In this document: one piece after another, positions 35,701-47,351 of the stretch
Layout: each line of letters begins with the position of its first letter
Position numbering within the stretch: the first letter of the stretch is position 1
Assembly: GCA_033398695.1 (NCBI GenBank)
Contig: CM065801.1
Coordinates: 53,020,358 to 53,084,357, forward strand
Source: Orobanche coerulescens
Taxonomy: Eukaryota > Streptophyta > Magnoliopsida > Lamiales > Orobanchaceae
DNA length: 64,000 nt
Direction: 5' to 3'
Notes under the pieces: model-generated
Databases searched by the model: none
What the model was told of the DNA's origin: nothing
The model's input: only the letters and a program-made list of their open reading frames with translations
Translations under genes and position numbers: made by a program

Positions 35701-36889
35701 TGTTGGAATATTTATTCCACACATTATTTAATTTATGTTTTGATGATTAAAGTTGCTAAACTACAAAACAACATCGAGGCGAAGCAAAACATCGAAGTAG
35801 ACGAAGACGCAAAAAGTTACAATCTGGACTGCATTAGCGCACGCTAAGGCATATTAGTTAGCGCACGCTAACGCGGAGTAAGCTGCACCCCAGCCAAGTT
35901 TCGAAGTAAGCTGCAGTGAAGAAAAGCTGAACGATAGCGCACGCTACACATAAGTATTAACGCACGCTATCGAGCCATGTTACTGTTGTGGAAGAATTCA
36001 AACACAGAATAACGTATGCAATGAAGTCATCATTAGCGCACGCTTAACAGTATGATTAGCGCACACTAAGTTGTTTGAATCTAGTCAATCCGAACGTTGG
36101 GAAAAGCAAGTCAAAGTCAAGCATCAAACGGATAGTTTGACAAGGAAAGGCAATGGATATATTACGTTAACGCACGCTACTCAATCATGGTTAACGTACG
36201 CTAAGTAAGTGAAATAACGTACGTAAGGAAGGAGGCATAACGTACGCTAAAGAAGAAACGAAGCTACTGGACTGAAACTGGAAATATCTAGCGCACGCTA
36301 CAAAAAAAGGCCAGCGCACGCTAGCAAGTCAAAACAGCCAGCAACGGCTAGTTTATGGGAAATGCCTATAAATACCATTCCTATGGTATTGTTTGAGGAC
36401 AACAACTTCAAGCAAACAAGTCATACATCTGAGAATCATATACTTACATTGTTGTTGTAATATTGAGCTTATTTTGTTAGTTTGAGTGTTTATACATTCA
36501 ACATTATACACGAGAGGTAAAAGAAAAGATACGATTGGATTCGGTGTTATTAGGATCAAGTATCCGGCATTGTTAGAATCGCAATCGATATCTAAGTGAG
36601 GTTTATCTAGTACCCATAGAAAGCTAGAGTGGTTGATTCCTTATCCAATAGAAAAGGAAAAACGGTTTTACTCGGACCGATAGAAGACGAGCTTGTAACG
36701 GTAATCCCTCGACCGATAGAAGAGAGGCGTAGAGGGTTTGATCTTAAGCCTAAGGAAAAAGATACATCGAGAGAGGACGTAGGCTTCGTTAATAGCTGAA
36801 CCTCTATAAATCCTTGTGTGACTTATTTTCCGCAAATTTATTTTCGCTTCCGCATAGAACGGCGTAAATATCCGATTTGGTACCCAACA
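35701..36889 (+). repeat. 3' LTR of SIR-E
   Basis: This is a 1189-bp copy of 32537-33720. The clearest difference block is 36258-36283 against 33096-33118, where CTG-containing words are replaced by CG- or TC-containing words. Confidence 0.92.
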
Positions 36890-36923
36890 TTTTCCACATC
36901 ACAATTATCCACGCTTGGTAACT

Positions 36924-37142
36924 CGCGGCCGTACCCATTAGTATCGGCCCCCATAGGTCCCGTCGGACCGTCCCCAGGTGAGAAACCACTTCCGCGGCCG
37001 TACCCATCAGTATCGGCCCCTAGAGGTCCCCTCGAACCATCCCCAGGTGGAAGAACATCAACGCACGCACCCAAGTCCACTTCCGTGGCCGTACCCATTA
37101 GTATCGGCCCCCAGAGGCCCCATGCCATCCCCAGGTGGAAGA
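36924..37142. repeat. Three-unit tandem array in TEK-C LTR
   Basis: Units of about 60 bp start at 36924, 36993 and 37084, each with GGCCGTACCCAT and AGTATCGGCCCC. The same array is at 44050-44270 in the 5' LTR. Confidence 0.8.
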
Positions 37143-37782
37143 GTGACCATCACAATCATTCAATAATCCAATTTACATCATTCGCATCAAAACCGTACAC
37201 ACATAATGAAATATAATACATGTACTTGCCTTGGATAATATGACGCGAAGGAAACGACGAAGGAATAGGTTACGGTCCGAACAATCCTCTGAAATCCGAC
37301 CCTAACACAATAATGATATACAACCAATCTCAACATCATGAATACGAAGAAATTCATCCTAGTTCTACCCGTTGGGATAATTCATCGAACATCAAGAGTG
37401 CATAGGGAATTGAAATCGGTCAACGGTGTAATAACGGGATTTCATCCCAACCAATAACAAGGGAATCAAGGATCATGAGTAAACTATCGAAATACAACAA
37501 CAACTACGGTTAAATCGGATTAAAAGGCAAGATCACCACCAAACCCTCCCCAAATTCATACTAGGGTTATAGGAGATCTTACCTTGATTCAAAGCTGAAC
37601 AATAGATGATTTGGTGTTGTGATGATGATATGATGCTAAGCTATACTTCCCAAACGGTGTTTGGATGAAAATCTGATGAACCCTCACCTTGGAAAATCGC
37701 CCCGACGTGAAGAAGAGAAGAGGAATGAGAAAATGAGTGAATTTCGATGAAAAAAAACGCAGTTATAGGTTGACTGCTATGT

Positions 37783-38075
37783 GTGCCGCGGCCCAGCCGA
37801 AGTGTGCCGCAGCACAGGGCCAAAAATTGTGCCCAGTGATCGGCAGACCGCTCTGTGTGCCGTGGCCCAGCCGAAGTGTGCCGCGGCACAAGGTACAAAA
37901 GGTTTGGCCGATAAGTGCAACACGAGTGTGCCGCGGCCCGGACGAGTGTGCCGCGGCAGTGACTCGACAGTGTGCCGCGGCCCTGCTGGCATGTGCCGTG
38001 GCACACGGTACAGACTGCTTGGCCAGATACTGGACAATGTGTGTGCCGCGGCGCACAATCCTTGTGCCGCGGCCC
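37783..38075. promoter_or_regulatory. GTGCCGCGGCAC palindrome cluster, TEK-C LTR
   Basis: Copies start at 37783, 37804, 37857, 37878, 37928, 37948, 37972, 37993, 38043 and 38064. Steps are 21, 53, 21, 50, 20, 24, 21, 50 and 21, so pairs about 21 bp apart recur at about 50-bp gaps. The 5' LTR is cut before this region. Confidence 0.85.
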
Positions 38076-38603
38076 ACACCCCAGAAGTCCCAAAATGATG
38101 AAAAATGATCCGAGAAGAGAATAAAAGCAATAGGAATCGATATTTGGGCAACAATAACACGAAATGGAAGTACGAAAACCCCAAAACGATCCTAGGTACA
38201 CAACCAAAATCGAACAAGGAACAAATTCCCTAAACTTTTAGGAAATTACAAAAATGGCCCAAACATCCGAAAATCACGATACAACATCGGATTAACAATC
38301 CGAAACTCACAACATGCTCTACTCAACCACACGAACTCATGGAAATAGGAAAATGATGAAATCGAATGAGTTTAATGAGAGTCGAATACACATACGATAA
38401 AATATAACTCAAGATGAAATTACGTAAAAATATCATCGAGACTCATCCTAACGGAGAAACTCCAAGAACTAAATAGATTCAAAATTCCAAAACAGTGCCA
38501 AGTGAGTTTCCGAAATGAATATACACCGAAAATAGAAATTACCAAAAATAGAAAACACGGATATTACATTATCTCCCCCTAAAAATAAGTTTCGTCCCGA
38601 AAC

Positions 38604-41600
38604 TTACAACACGAATAACTCGGGGTATCTCGATCTCATACTCTCTTCCGTCTCCCACGTGGCTTCCTCGGACCCATGCCTCGACCATTGAACTTTAACC
38701 AAAGGAATGGTTTTGTGCCTGAGTTGCTTCACCCGATGCTCTAAGATCTGAATCGGCCTCTCCTCGAAGGTAATGTCGGGCCCCAACTCGATCTCTCCAA
38801 AATCGATAATGTGGCTAGGGTCCGGTACGTACTTCCTAAGCTGGGAAACATGAAATACATTATACACGTGGCCCAGGGACGGCGGCAAGCCTAACCGATA
38901 CGCAAGCTCTCCAACTCTATCTAAAATCTCGAATGGCCCAATAAATCTCGGACTAAGTTTACCCTTCCGAACGAAGCGGTAAACTCCCCGTGTCGGCGAC
39001 ACCTTAAGCAACATATGGTCTCCCACCTGAAACTCCAACGGTCGGCGACGTGTATCGGCATAAGACTTCTGCCGGCTCTGGGCTGTCACCAATCTATCGC
39101 GAATCAGGGCAATCTTCTCTCTCGACTCAACTACCATATCGGGCTCGGTACCAATCAGCTCGGACGCATCATCCCAAAACAACGGCGATCTGCACCTCCT
39201 CCCATACAATGCCTCGAATGGTGCCATTTTGATCGAGGCATGACAACTATTGTTGTACGTGAACTCAATCAACGGCAAGTGCGACTCCCAATCATCCTTC
39301 CAATCTAATGCACAGGCTCTCAACATATCCTCCAGCGTCTGGATCGTTCGTTCTGACTGTCCGTCAGTCTGAGGGTGGTAAGACGTACTAAGTCTCAACT
39401 CAGTCCCCAAATCTCGATGGACCGCCTGCCAAAAATGTGATATGAACTGGCCATCACGATCCGAAACAATACTCCTAGGAGTCCCATGCAATCTCACGAT
39501 CTCTGCAATAAACACTCGCACCAGTCTCTCTGGGCCCCAAGTGTCCTTAATACCCAGGAAATGAGTTGATTTGGTTAGTCGATCAACAATAACCCAAATC
39601 ATGTTCATTTTAGTCCGAGTCCTAGGCATCCCGGTAATGAAATCCATAGAGATGTCTTACCATTTCCATTCCGGAATGGGAAGTGGTCGTAGCAACCCCG
39701 CGGACCGCTGATGCTCAATCTTAACCTGCTGACAGGTCAAACACTTCGCCACAAACTCGCTAACGTCCGATTTCAAATTACTCCACCAATAGTTACTCCT
39801 CACATCCTTGTACATTTTGCTCGTACCAGGATGTATAGAATAAGGCGTAGTATGAGCCTCACTAAAAATCTTCTGTCTCAACTCAATGTCATTCGGTACA
39901 CATAATCTGCCGCGAAATTTCAGAACGCCATCATCCTGAACCACAAATCGAGGGGCTTTATCCTTCCTCACATCCTCCCTCAGCTGGACTAAAAACGGAT
40001 CATCATACTGTTTCGCCTTGATATCATCAGTCAAGGACGAAGTGATCTCCAACATACATAACTGACCCTGAACTCTCTGAACCCAAACCTCGATATTTTG
40101 ACAGATAAAATCTCGCTGGATCCTACTCTGTGGTGCAAGTACCTCTAACATCCGTAACGTCATCGGCTTCCGGCTCAACACATCGGCCACTACGTTAGCC
40201 TTACCCGGATGGTAAAGTATCTCGAGGTCGTAATATTTAATTAGCTCCAACCACCTACGCTGTCTCATATTCAACTCTTTCTGACTGAAGATATACTTCA
40301 AGCTCTTGTGATCCGTAAAAATCCTACACGACGACCCATAGAGATAATGCCTCCAGATCTTTAAGGCGAAAATGACCGCAGCTAACTCCAAATCGTGCGT
40401 GGGGTAATTCGCCTCATATGGTTTCAACTAGCGGGATGCATAAGCAATAACCCTATCTCTCTGCATCAAAACGCATCCGAGTCCGAGGCCCGAAGCATCA
40501 CTATATACCACGAAATCTTCGTTCCCCTGAGGCAATGCTAACACGGGTGCGGTAGTTAGTCATCTCTTGAACTCATCAAAACTATTCTGTCTGTCTGCGG
40601 TCCACTCGAATTTCTGAGTCTTCTGGAGCAACTGAGTGAGCGGTTTAGCAATCTTAGAAAATCCCTCAACAAATCGACGGTAATAGCCGGCAAGACCCAG
40701 AAAACTTCTCACCTCCTTCACATTCTTAGGCGGCTCCCAAGCCAACACTGCCTCTATCTTCTACGGATCTACCCGAACTCCCTCTGCTGAGATCACATGC
40801 CCGAGGAACATCACTTCCTCGAGCCAAAACTCACACTTAGAGAACTTCGCATACAACTGCTCAGCTCTCAAAATGTTTAATACAATCTGAAGATGTAAGG
40901 CGTGCTCCTCCCGACTCCGAGAATAGATCAGAATGTCATCGATAAAGACGACTACGAATTTGTCCAGATACTCAATAAAAAATTTGTTCATCAGCTGCAT
41001 GAACACTGCTGGGGCATTGGTTAGCCCGAAAGGCATAACCACAAACTTGTAATGGCCATATCTCGTCCGAAAGGCAGCTTTCGGTACATCGATGTCCCGA
41101 ATCCTCAACTGGTAGTAGCCCGATCGCAAATCAATCTTCGAAAAGACTGTCGCCCCCAGAAGCTGATCGAACAAGTCGTCAATCCGGGGCAAAGGGTATT
41201 TATTTTTGATGGTCAACTTGTTTAATTCTCGATAATCGATGCATAAACGAAGCGATCCATCCTTCTTCTTAACAAAAAGTACAGGCGCACCCCAAGGCGA
41301 TGCGCTCGGTCGAATATACCCTTTATCTAACAATTCTCCCAACTGATTCTTCAACTCTAGCATCTCCGACGGTGCCATACGGTACGGTGCTCGAGAAATA
41401 GGGGCCGTATTCGGCTCAAGATCAATAGGAAACTCCACCTCTCGATGTGGTGGTAATCCCGGCAAGTCATCCAAAAATACATCGGGATACTCGCTAACAA
41501 CTGGAATCGACGATATGTCAACCCCACCACCATCCGCCTGCAGGGCGAAACACCAATAGCCGACACAACCCTGGTTCAGAAGTTTCATCGCCTTCAAGGC

Positions 41601-43226
41601 GCTAATCACACTCCCCGATCTACCCGGCTTACAACCGACGAGAGTATGCTCGGTGCCGTCCTCGACCACTATCCATATGGTTCGAGTCCGATAGTTCATA
41701 ATAGCACCGTGACGATTCAACCAATCGTCCGTGCGGATCAAATCCTCACCTTTAAGGTCTATAACAATGAGATTTGAGGGCCAATCTCGGCTCCCGATCC
41801 TCACTGGGCAATCCCTAACCTCCCGGTCCCCAACCATACAATTCCCGCTAGGCGTACCCACTACAAACGGCTCACACTCAAATAAGCAGTCAAAACTAAT
41901 ACGACTCACACAATCCGAAGCAATAAAAGAATGGGTAGCACCCGAATCAAAAAGCACTGAAACTGGATGAGTAAGGATCTGAGTGGTACCTGACGCTACT
42001 GGAACGTCTGCCTTCTCTGTGCGCCTCATCTGATACAATCGGGGGTGAACTGAACCCGAACTCGACGCTGTACGGCGATTCGGCTGACCCCGACCCCTAC
42101 CATGGCCCGAACTCTGCGGAACATGAGTAGCTGGAGTGCTGTGATCCCTCTGATCGGCGGTGGTAGTCGGAGCTCTAGCGGCCCTGGTGGCCCTGTCACA
42201 ATGAGCTGCCCGATGCCCGGTCTGTCCGCAAGTAAAGCAAGTAACTAACGGAAATGGGCAATCCTTCATAACGTGCTTGGGCTGACTGCAATTAAAACAA
42301 ACTCTCCCGCCAGGTGCCACAGACTGGACCGAACGGTTACCCTGAGATCCACCGGCCTGATGAAACGGCCTCTTCCCAGGTGTAGGAGCAGAACGAGACA
42401 TCGAAAACTGACCACCTTTACCGGCCGAGAACCCGTCGGTAGTCTTCTGCTTCTTATCTTCCGAAACCGACTGTGATTTCGGGACAGCCATCTCGATCGC
42501 CAGAGCGCGATCCTGGTATTCCTTCAAAGTGGCACACATGAGCGGTACCATACTCTGCCTGATATGCGGCTTCATGCGCATATTGAAGTAACGGATTTTA
42601 TCGGCCTCCGTCCTCACCTGATCTTTCACAAAACCCAACTGCTGATTGTAAGAGATAATGGCCTGCGAAATCGGTACATCCTGAGGTGTGGCAGTGAAGA
42701 ACTCCACGATTCTGCGTTCTTTGACTGGCGGCGGACAATATTCTGCTTCTATAGCAGCCCTGAACTCTTCCCAAGTAGCTCGACGGTCTCGGGGCGCAAC
42801 GGCCTCCCACCATTCCGCAGCTTCCTTATCCAGAAGGTACTTGGCAATATGTACCCTCGTGTCTTCAGGACAAGCTACGACATCAAAGGTCCTGGACAAC
42901 TGAAAGAGCAAATTCTCCCAACCGAGGGATTCAGAAGATCTGGAGAAACGAGGAGGGTGCATCTTAGTCACCGTCTGAAGCCACTTACTAGCTTCCTCTT
43001 CAGGTGTCGGGGGCGGATTCGGGTGTCCACCCTGAGCTATCTGAGCAAGCTGGGTTACTAACTGTTGAAGTACGACAGTAGTCCCGACATCGGCATTATT
43101 ACACGACGGTACTAAGTGAGAGGCTGAGTCCGCAGAGGACTGAGAAAGTGAGCCCTCTTCATTATCAGCACCCCGACCACGGCCTCGGCCGCGTCCCCTA
43201 GCTGGTCTACCATGACCTCTCAACAT
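38604..43226 (-). pseudogene. gag-pol: Gag-Pol polyprotein of TEK-C
   Basis: This is one continuous frame of 1541 codons with no frameshift. Gag opens with an Arg/Gly repeat and a capsid domain, then two zinc knuckles (starting CFNCSQPKH and CFTCGQTGH). Protease has DSGA at D427, RT has FIDD at D763-D764, followed by RNase H ([11 protein letters not shown]), integrase with its zinc-binding region and DDE core, and a chromodomain-like tail. Four nonsense codons interrupt it: TAG at 40763 (codon 822), TGA at 40562 (889), TAG at 40430 (933) and TAA at 39659 (1190). The start ATG follows a TTTAG|T acceptor by one base. Integrase with such a tail is thought to steer insertion into heterochromatin. 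Confidence 0.93.
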
Positions 43227-43227
43227 A

Positions 43228-43353
43228 CTAAAGGAAGAATGAAAATAACAAGATCAGAAAGATTCACAATTGACAAAGTTGGTATCACAATTCATAATTC
43301 CGAACAATGCAATAAAATGAATTACAGAAATATAAGAGTTCGAGGAGACTTAC
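43228..43353 (-). other. Candidate leader intron of TEK-C
   Basis: A donor GGCT|GTAAGT at 43353 and an acceptor TTTAG at 43228 enclose 126 nt between the PBS and the gag ATG, matching the other Tekay-like elements here. Confidence 0.5.
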
Positions 43354-43469
43354 AGCCACGGGTCGTACGAAAAGATAGTAGCATGATGATATTAGGCTCA
43401 ACGACTGACTCTAATGACGTAACTGACAGACCCAAAAATTTACCGACAGCCTAGGTATTCAAAACCTAA

Positions 43470-43481
43470 GCTCTGATACCA
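43470..43481 (-). other. Primer-binding site of TEK-C
   Basis: The minus strand reads TGGTATCAGAGC, 4 nt from the LTR. Confidence 0.9.
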
Positions 43482-43485
43482 TAAA

Positions 43486-44581
43486 TGTAACACCCCAATT
43501 CACAAATGTGACATTACATGCCATAGAACCCCCATGAGGTCTACCAGGCTAACTCATTACTCATAAACCACAAAGATATCCCAAAAGATGCACTCAAAAA
43601 GTAAATAAGGCCGTGGCCTCGGCCAAAACATTTTAACGGAGTACATGAAGCATATGTTAAATACCAATTCATTGCCCACGCAGGGGACTTAAACCAAGTT
43701 TAAAAATAAACAGTCTAACTCCAATACTCGACAAATGCAATGTCAAAACATAAAAATACAGATTCGAGCCACATCATCATGCCAGCCCATCCTTTGCGTG
43801 CATGTCCCGTGCTGCTCCTCAGCTCTCCTGGTACCTGAAATGCATGAGATGTATTTCCCTATTTAAGGGGCTAGCACTCGAATAGCTAGTGTAAGTACAC
43901 AATTACACAACATTATATACATACACGATTCAACGCAAACAAAACGTTAGGAAAATCATTTTGAAAATCAATATTCCGGAATATCACATTTACACCAAAA
44001 TAGTATATCAATAAGTTATCCACATCACAATTATCCACGCTTGGTAACTCGCGACCGTACCCATTAGTATCGGCCCCCAGAGGTCCCGTCAGACTGTCCC
44101 CAGGTGAGAAACCACTTCCGCGGCTGTACCCATCAGTATCGGCCCCCAGAGGTCCCGTCGAACCATTCCCAGGTGGAAGAACATCAACGCACGCACCCAA
44201 GTCCACTTCCGTGGCCGTACCCATTAGTATCGGCCCCCAGAGGCCCCATGCCATCCCCAGGTGGAAGAGTGACCATCACAATCATTCAATAATCCGATTT
44301 ACATCATTCGCATCAAAACCGTACACACATAATGAAATATAATACGTGTACTTGCCTTGGATAATACGACGCGAAGGAAACGACGAAGGAATAAGTTACG
44401 GTCCGAACAATCCTCTCCAATCGGACCCTAACACAATAATAATATACAACCAATCTCAACATCATGAATACGAAGAAATTCATCCTAGTTCTACCCGTTG
44501 GGACAATTCATCGAACATCAAGAGTGCATAGGGAATTGAAATCGGTCAACGGTGTAATAACGGGATTTCATCCCAACCAAT
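43486..44581 (-). repeat. 5' LTR of TEK-C, cut by TEK-D
   Basis: This matches the 3' LTR with SIR-E removed. A candidate GC-AG intron runs from 44355 to 43835 and encloses the tandem array 44050-44270. The U3 half is not in the window. Confidence 0.88.
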
Positions 44582-45135
44582 TGTAACACCCCCAAGTTAT
44601 TCAAGGTATATTACAGCGCCGTGAGCCCTGCCGTGGGACCCACAAGGCTAAACATACGCGGAACTATAAAACTTGACCGAGAAGGTCTACATTCAATGGA
44701 AAGAAAGACGATACAAATGATATTCAAAACCATAACCAATGAAACCATATACATCACCGCACAAATCAATACCTCGGCAACACAGGCCGGAACATCAAGG
44801 AAACTGAAATATAATACTCGAGTATTTAAAATCCATTCCAGTACAACAACACTGAATGGAGGAATCCAAAAAGATAACTGGAGACAAGACACAGTATCAC
44901 ACTTGCCCATCATCTTCATGCCGACCCGATACCTGCCTATCCGCTCTCCTGGAACCTGAAATACATAAAAAGTATTTCCCCCATAAAGGGGTTAGTCGTC
45001 GAATAGCTAGTGCAAGTATATCAAGTATGAAACACAATACTCCTCGACAATAAAGTAAATGTAACTGTCAATTCATGAGTTTAAGACTAGTATTCCGGAA
45101 TAACTAAATCTCATAGTGTCACCTCAAGACGTATG

Positions 45136-45327
45136 TGAATGCCGTAGAAACGGTTCGTTCATATCATCCGTCAATACATGTATGAATGCCGTAGAAACGG
45201 TTCGTTCATATCATGCCATCAATACATATATGAATGCCGTAAAAACGGTTCGTTCATATTATGCCATCAATATATCTATGAATGCCGTAAAAATGGTTCG
45301 TTCATATCATACCATCAATATTACTTA
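45136..45327. repeat. 4 x 48-bp tandem array in TEK-D LTR
   Basis: Units start at 45136, 45183, 45231 and 45279, each with TGAATGCCGTA and GGTTCGTTCATAT. TEK-G has an unrelated array at the equivalent place. Confidence 0.85.
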
Positions 45328-45924
45328 CTTCCAAAGTCGAGAACGTACAATCATAATTATATACTTGCCTTGAATAGTCGACGACGCAACGAACGGAATG
45401 GAAAGTCACCGACGAATGCTAGGAACCATCGAAACCGAACCTAACGATTCGAAGAATACAATCACAACCGATTCTAAACGAATACGGAATTGGAATACAC
45501 CCGGAAACCCGCCTACGATTCATGTATATTCGTATAAAAACGACAACGAGGGCGGACCACAACCAAACCCTCTCGATTTCGTAAAAATCACGAAATATGC
45601 CATAAATCCGTAGGGAAACTAAGAATACCAACAAGATTAATCATATTCATCATGAATTACTGAGCAAAACCGAATGAATCGGACAAAAACGCGAAAATCC
45701 CCAAATCTCCCCAAAAGTAGGTTCTAAAGATCTAACCTTGATTCGCTGGATCGAAGGATGTTATAGGATGATTGATCGGTGATATAAACTCAGAAACTTC
45801 ATGGATTTGTTGTTTAACAACATGGCTTCATCTCCTCCAAAGCTCTAGCCGCGGACCGAAGAGGAAGGAAATGAAAAATGAATGAAAAAGTGGCTGCTCT
45901 GTCATTTATATACTGGGCCGGAAC

Positions 45925-46212
45925 TAGCGTGCGCTAGCCTTCTCGGACTAGCGTGCGCTATCGGCCAGTATCGGCCCAGCACTCTCGGCCATGGCCCGCA
46001 TGACCCGGCACCACCGACCAATTCTGCCGACCATGACTTGTCCGACCGACTCCCGCTAGCGTGCGCTACGGCCGGAAGCCTGCGCGCACTAGCTGACCTG
46101 TCCAGTAGCCTCTGGACTAACAAACTCATTCCGGTAACGTACGCTAGTCGGCCGACAGCGTGCGCTACCCCTGCCGGTTAGCGTGCGCCACGACCGACAG
46201 TAGCGTGCGCTA
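45925..46212. promoter_or_regulatory. TAGCGTGCGCTA palindrome cluster, TEK-D
   Basis: Copies start at 45925, 45949, 46057, 46081, 46135, 46156, 46179 and 46201. Steps within groups are 24, 24, 21, 23 and 22 bp. On the minus strand they lie directly upstream of TATATAAATGAC. Confidence 0.85.
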
Positions 46213-47351
46213 TGTCACGGGATGACTTTACGACTAGCCGATCTCGTGTGCCACTTAGCTCACTTTTAGCTAAGTCAGGCTAACTCCACTCCTTATGACG
46301 TTCTGATGGACTTGGAAAGCAAGAAACTAAGGGTTGAAGACTACAAGGTAAGAAGTGCTTTTGTATTATATGAACTTCAAAGATTACAAGCACTTCTTGA
46401 TTACACTTCTTGATCTTGTTGATCTTCTTGATCTCCTTGATGGTCTTGGAGCAAATGAGCTCCCCCTATTTATACATCTCCCACCTCCTCTTATGGAGGG
46501 TTCTAGAGAAGTCTACAACTTTTCTCCTATCTTTACATCATAAGAATACACTAGAAGATTCCATACATATCTTTCCATTTCAAGACTTATATGATATTTC
46601 TAGGCTATTCCACAAGCCTTCTAAGATCCAGCCTTTCTTGAAGGTTCTTGAGGCTTCTGCTTTCATCCGGGCGCTCCAGCTCGTTCCAGTCCGTCTCGGC
46701 CCGCTTAGGCCCATTCCGGCCCGCATCGGCCCGACACAGTCCTCTTACTTCTGCAACCTTCTGGAGTCTTCCCGAACCTTCTGGGCCATTCTGGTCCGCA
46801 CCTGGCTGTTCCTGGTCGAGTCTTCCCCGCAGAGTGACTCCTTAGCTTTTCAGTATCCACTGCCCCCACAAGGGTATATCCCACTAAGCCTATTATAGGG
46901 GGGGAGGGTCTCTCTCGCACCCTGCGCACGCGCGCCCATGCACGTCGGCCGCGTCCGGCACCCCACGCCCGCGTCCAACATCCTTGCTTGAGTCTTGCCT
47001 CGCGACTCGACCTCGCCTCGTCATCTTTCCTTATTCCGAGCATAGCTTGCTCGGCCGGCCTTGCCCGTGCTTCATGCACTGCCGGACAGTCCCGCACATG
47101 TCCCGACCGGAATGCCCAAGTTTCCTGAATACTAAGGCACGTTGTCCCTTGGGCGAACCGCCTCCCATAGCGGCGCCTGTGTTCCTCCCACGGCTTCATC
47201 ACATGGTTCTCCGTCCGACCATGCTGCTTATAAGGCTGAACCTCCATTTCCAGCCCGATGCCTTTCAGGGCATCTTGCTCGTGCTTGATCTTCAGCACCT
47301 CGTGCGACCGTACTTGTACGTCTATCCCGTCATCAACTTTCTTCCGTGACA
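46213..47351 (-). repeat. 3' LTR of GPR-2
   Basis: The 1139-bp LTR starts TGTCACGG on the minus strand and ends TGACA. The block with CTATAATAGGCTTAG, and the GTATAAATAGGG TATA box near 46470, correspond to the GPR-1 LTR. Confidence 0.8.

Larger units (their letters stand above)
32537..36889 (+). mobile_element. SIR-E: Sirevirus-like copia element with gag only
   Basis: LTRs of 1184 and 1189 bp start TGTTGGAATATT and end ACCCAACA, with TSD TTTTC on both sides. The interior (1980 bp) has a PBS, one intact 514-codon gag and five polypurine tracts, but no protease, integrase, RT or RNase H. Multiple PPTs and CpG palindromes in the LTR are known Sirevirus traits, which supports the lineage call. 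The LTRs differ at few positions, so the insertion looks recent. It depends on enzymes from a relative. Confidence 0.9.
36890..38568 (-). repeat. 3' LTR of TEK-C, right part
   Basis: This resumes after SIR-E and ends GATATTACA at 38568, next to the PPT (complement of ATCTCCCCCTAAAAA). It holds a tandem array, a TATA-like box (complement of 37763-37767) and a palindrome cluster. Frames within it are LTR shadows. Confidence 0.88.
32000..44581 (-). mobile_element. TEK-C: nearly complete Tekay-like chromovirus
   Basis: The 3' LTR is 32000-38568 (holding SIR-E), the Gag-Pol frame 43226-38604, the PBS 43470-43481 and the 5' LTR 43486-44581, which is cut by TEK-D. Without SIR-E the 3' LTR is about 2.2 kb. 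Order PR-RT-RH-IN defines gypsy; the integrase tail with KVQWSRHG and EEATWE plus an Arg/Gly-rich Gag start and long LTR point to Tekay/Del. Only four nonsense codons break the polyprotein. Confidence 0.9.
44582..46212 (-). mobile_element. TEK-D: truncated LTR related to TEK-G, opposite strand
   Basis: The + strand starts TGTAACACCCCC. The stretch 45500-45640 is the reverse complement of 49995-50115 in TEK-G. It carries a candidate intron (45368 to 44956), a tandem array, a TATA box (complement of 45905-45912) and palindromes, and is cut by GPR-2 at 46213. No interior is visible. Presumed TSD CCAAT (44577-44581), other side absent. Confidence 0.8.

Noticed and set aside
37641..38207. Overlapping ORFs up to 188 codons in the TEK-C LTR
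   Set aside because: They arise from the stop-poor GTGCCGCGGCAC array in the LTR and match no protein family.
45882..46181. 99-codon ORF in TEK-D
   Set aside because: It is composed of the TAGCGTGCGCTA array translated; not a gene.
46705..47351. C-terminal extension of the GPR-2 frame into the LTR
   Set aside because: The open frame simply continues past the polypurine tract; LTR sequence is not part of the protease gene.
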